Shown: positions 8,224 through 10,709 of the stretch, in pieces | Layout: each line of letters starts with the position of its first letter | Position numbering within the stretch: the stretch's first letter is position 1 | NCBI GenBank assembly: GCA_028565635.1 | Contig: JAOXYB010060857.1 | Span: forward strand, 1-10,709 | Direction of reading: 5' to 3' | DNA length: 10,709 nucleotides | From: Phoronis ovalis | Taxonomy: Eukaryota > Phoronida > Phoronidae | Position numbers and translations under genes: made by a program | Notes under the pieces: model-generated | The model's database searches: none | The model's input: only the letters and a program-made list of their open reading frames with translations | What the model was told of the DNA's origin: nothing

Positions 8224-8770
8224 CTGTTTGGGAAATCATTGTACAAGAGACTGAAACTAAGCTTTTTAAAGTAAAATAAACCAAAATTTCATAGGATTAT
8301 TAGAGCTAGGGCAAATCCATGAATTTTGTCAGTTGTTAGCCTGCATTTTTCTGGGGGTGGTCTACATAGTGGAATAGCGAAAAATGTTGGTGGTCATGCC
8401 TGCACGCAAAAATTAACTGGGAGTAGTATACATAATAAGCTTCATTTCTTAACAGGTAATTTTCTTCGCACAATGTTTTGGAATTTTTTATAGTGATTTA
8501 AGTTAGTACATGAAATTACTATAGAAATGGGTGAGAAAATCAATTGTGTCCTTATACTATAATTATATGAGTCAGTGCGACACATCTTACACAAACATGT
8601 TTTTTTTCACTGGTTCCTGAGCTAGCAACCCATTGATGATGGCACAATATCCTTCAGAAAAAGCAGGTCCCCCAGAAATATATGCCTCCCTCAAAAATTA
8701 ATTACTTTTGCTTGTTTACTGGTCAGGAATCTTTTGTATCTTATCTAATCCTAGTACTGAATGCATGATG
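8224..8770. other. Intergenic or upstream stretch, no gene seen
   Basis: This AT-rich sequence has no coding signal on either strand. A weak pair of similar 20-base segments (8351-8370 and 8417-8436, about 16 of 20 identical) is the only structure noted. Confidence 0.6.
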
Positions 8771-9057
8771 CTACTATGGACAGCCTAAGGCTTGTCCATA
8801 GGGTCCTGGCTGGCTCCTATCTCAACCCTAGCTTTAATTCACGCATGCGCAGTAGCATAATAGCCATCTAATGGATGAGGAACCTTTAAGATACTGATCT
8901 GTTGTGGAAGCTTTGATTAATACTTAGATAGGGTATATAATATATAGTTATCTTGCAGAATAGTGTATTACTAAGTGTTTTTGAACTTTGGCCCATTTGA
9001 GATAGGAGCTGGTCAGGATGCTACAGACAAGTCATAGCTGTCCATAGTTTGTAGTAG
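8771..9057. mobile_element. Inverted-repeat element A (MITE/foldback-like)
   Basis: The left arm 8771-8825 (CTACTATGGACAGCC ... GGCTCCTATCTCAA) is mirrored by the right arm 8997-9057 (TTGAGATAGGAGCTGG ... CTGTCCATAG ... GTAG) with some mismatches and small gaps. The left arm also holds its own near-palindrome at 8774-8801 around CCTAAGG. No transposase frame lies between the arms, as expected for a non-autonomous element. A palindromic ACGCATGCGC lies inside at 8841-8850. Superfamily and target duplication were not determined. Confidence 0.6.
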
Positions 9058-9080
9058 GGTCTTGTGTGCAGAACTTATCT

Positions 9081-9722
9081 TAGTCCTAATTATAGGCCCA
9101 ATATCTGATGTTCTTATTGGTCCTAACACTTTTCTATTCAAAAACAATAATTGCCTTTCGAAATTAACAAAAATGATAAAAATCTCACACAGAAATGCTC
9201 TGATGGTTTTAGTTTTTTACTAGCAAGTGAAAAATAGATAAATATTTCTTGTGGGACAAACTTTTTTTCAACGAAGTGACCATACTGGCGTCTCATGACC
9301 CTACTATCCCTGCCGGCGCCAAAACTGCAGGGTCATGCCCAGATAGTGTTAAAACTAGTAGAAGTTAGCCTCTTGCAAAAACACTCACCGTGTGCCAAAA
9401 CTTCTTTTTAGTCTTGTTTACCTATGATACCCTTTCTTGGGATATCTGTCACTTGAAGTTTGATTAATTAATACTCCTCAAGGTGACTTTTAATTAGCAT
9501 ATAAAACTATTACCACTCAGATCCCACTTGTTTTACACGCGTAGATTTGTACTTTCTTCACTTTACTAATAACAAACTAAGACCATCGTACTATTGCTCT
9601 ATGAAAAAATTCATCGTACGGGTGAGTTTTTGTTAATTTCGAAAGACTATAGATTTTTTAATTGGAAACTGTTAGGATCAGTATGTCAGATATTGCCTTT
9701 ATTGGGCCTATTATTAGGACTA
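9081..9722. mobile_element. Inverted-repeat element B (MITE/foldback-like)
   Basis: Arms of about 93-96 bases: the left starts TAGTCCTAATTATAGGCCCA (9081) and runs to AATTAACAAAAA near 9173. The right begins TTTTTGTTAATTTCGAAAG (9627) and ends GGGCCTATTATTAGGACTA (9722). The arms match with a few small insertions. The 450-base centre has no coding frame but holds a secondary hairpin (9294-9337). Confidence 0.65.
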
Positions 9723-9748
9723 GACTAATCTAATATCCATGCTATAGG

Positions 9749-10092
9749 TAGTCCTGGTTCATGACGTTCTGCACAAGCTCTTGATAATATGACTTGTGAG
9801 TTGTGTGAACAGTCATGGAATCTTACATATCCAATTACAGTTAAAGTGGTGATGGGAGTAGTGGAATTTGAAGTTGGTTAATGAGAGAGTATCTGGACAG
9901 TGAAGTATGAATTCATTCGGTAGGAATTACATAGATTTCCAAGTTTGGGCACTTTCACTGTAATTGGCTATGTAAGATTCCATGACTGTTCGCACAACTC
10001 ACAGACACAGGTCAGATTATCAAGAGTTAGATGAGTGCAGAATGTCATAAAAATGATAAAGCTAGGACTAGTCATAAACCAGCTAGGACTAG
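9749..10092. mobile_element. Inverted-repeat element C (MITE/foldback-like)
   Basis: The left arm 9749-9848 (TAGTCCTGG ... GTCATGGAATCTTACATA ... TTAAAGTG) is mirrored by the right arm 9950 to about 10092 (CACTTTCACTGTAATTGG ... TGTAAGATTCCATGAC ... GGACTAG). The inner 60 bases are the best preserved. The right arm carries a direct repeat AGCTAGGACTAG at 10060-10071 and 10081-10092. The roughly 100-base centre is non-coding. Confidence 0.65.
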
Positions 10093-10709
10093 CTATGCTT
10101 TAGTCAGAATTAAACCATATCACAAAATATATGAAATAGACTAGCACTAACCACCTTTGCATGCTGGAATATTTACAGCTGTACTGCAAAGATTAGATAA
10201 AACTATCCTACGTGACAGCGTGTCTGATAGATAAAAGCATTCAACAAGGCAACTGATGAACTGTGACTGTGTAACGTCTAACGAGTATGAAGCCATCGTC
10301 CACTTTGACTCCTATGTTTTTGGTTAACCCTCTGTGAGTCTATTACAATACAGATACATCTTATTAACGCATAGCTTTCTTCACACTTACGGCAAAAACG
10401 GCAAGCAGTTAATTCTTTTCCATGCACTAAAACTTTGCCAGAAAACGATAATGCCTTCCGTTTCCTGGCATGTGTGCTGCGATAGGTTTCATTTAGAGCT
10501 CTTCTGTTGTGGAGAGAGATTCTGCAAGTAAACATTTCAATGTTCTGACGGTAGGTGGACTCGTGTATGTAACATGGGTAGCTATGTTGAAAGAATTTTC
10601 AAATAGCAAAACTTATTTTCTAGATTAGGTCGTTATTGTGTTACAACAAGACATTTGTCATGTCTAATGCCCATCCAATGTGTAGGGGGAGAACTAACCA
10701 TATTTTTTA
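10093..10709. other. Right-edge stretch without a recognised gene
   Basis: Apart from the splice-flanked segment at 10391-10521 on the minus strand, I see no supported feature. The open frames on both strands at about 10278-10535 overlap each other and have no family resemblance. Confidence 0.5.
10391..10521 (-). other. Splice-flanked open segment, possible exon
   Basis: On the minus strand an acceptor-like TTTACTTGCAG ends at 10522 and a consensus donor C|GTAAGTG follows 10391. The 131 bases between are open in one frame, enter in phase 2, leave in phase 1, and are less AT-rich than the surroundings. The peptide contains CRFC near its end and matches nothing I recognise. It could be an upstream exon of the FAM234-like gene (phase 1 also fits exon 2), an exon of another gene, or chance. 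Confidence 0.25.

Noticed and set aside
8064-8246. 60-residue minus-strand open frame around a GC-rich patch, also considered as a tRNA-derived SINE
   Set aside because: The peptide is low-complexity and unrecognised, and no clear tRNA-like A and B boxes could be placed.
10278-10535. Overlapping open frames on both strands treated as full genes
   Set aside because: There is no family resemblance; only the splice-flanked portion on the minus strand was kept as a tentative exon.
1-10709. CRISPR array, bacterial operon signals, tRNA or rRNA genes
   Set aside because: No regularly spaced identical repeats, no ribosome-binding-site-led gene series and no tRNA-like folds were seen. Split exons show the DNA is eukaryotic.

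Overview
The window looks like AT-rich nuclear DNA from an invertebrate animal. Short coding exons with conserved animal-type splice signals (GT donors, pyrimidine-rich AG acceptors) sit in long AT-rich introns. The encoded protein belongs to a metazoan family, and several dispersed repeats and long inverted repeats are present. The CGA-triplet repeat at the left edge and the AGGTCA-type repeat next to it resemble sequences common in mollusc and other lophotrochozoan genomes. That placement is an impression, not a proof.

One gene is supported. It lies on the minus strand and covers most of positions 1134-7815. Eight coding exons join with matching splice phases at every junction and encode the first 463 codons of a FAM234-family protein (FAM234A/B, formerly ITFG3-like). 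This is a single-pass type II membrane protein with a short acidic cytoplasmic tail, a membrane segment at residues 88-112, and a large extracellular or lumenal beta-propeller-like domain with repeated calcium-loop-like D-x-D/N-x-D-G-x-x-D motifs. The start codon lies in a small exon at 7815 with a strong start context and an in-frame stop just upstream. The last exon seen ends in a splice donor at 1133, so the C-terminal exon or exons lie beyond the left edge.

Layout, left to right. Positions 1-1133 are the last visible intron and hold dispersed-repeat material: a CGA tract, a near-perfect hairpin, clustered AGGTCA half-sites and a CCCGTAA hairpin. Positions 1134-7815 hold the exons and introns. 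The largest intron (5045-6980) contains a degenerate tandem-like array at about 5570-6115. Positions 7816-8160 hold the 5' leader, with a short upstream reading frame and a possible 5'-UTR intron. Positions 8160-10709 contain no recognised gene. This region is dominated by three consecutive long inverted repeats (8771-9057, 9081-9722, 9749-10092) that look like miniature inverted-repeat or foldback transposons. Near the right end is a splice-flanked open segment on the minus strand (10391-10521) that might be an upstream first exon or an unrelated exon.

I found no RNA genes, CRISPR arrays, prokaryotic-type operons, or evidence of a new multi-gene system. The most notable material outside the gene is the inverted-repeat cluster upstream of it.
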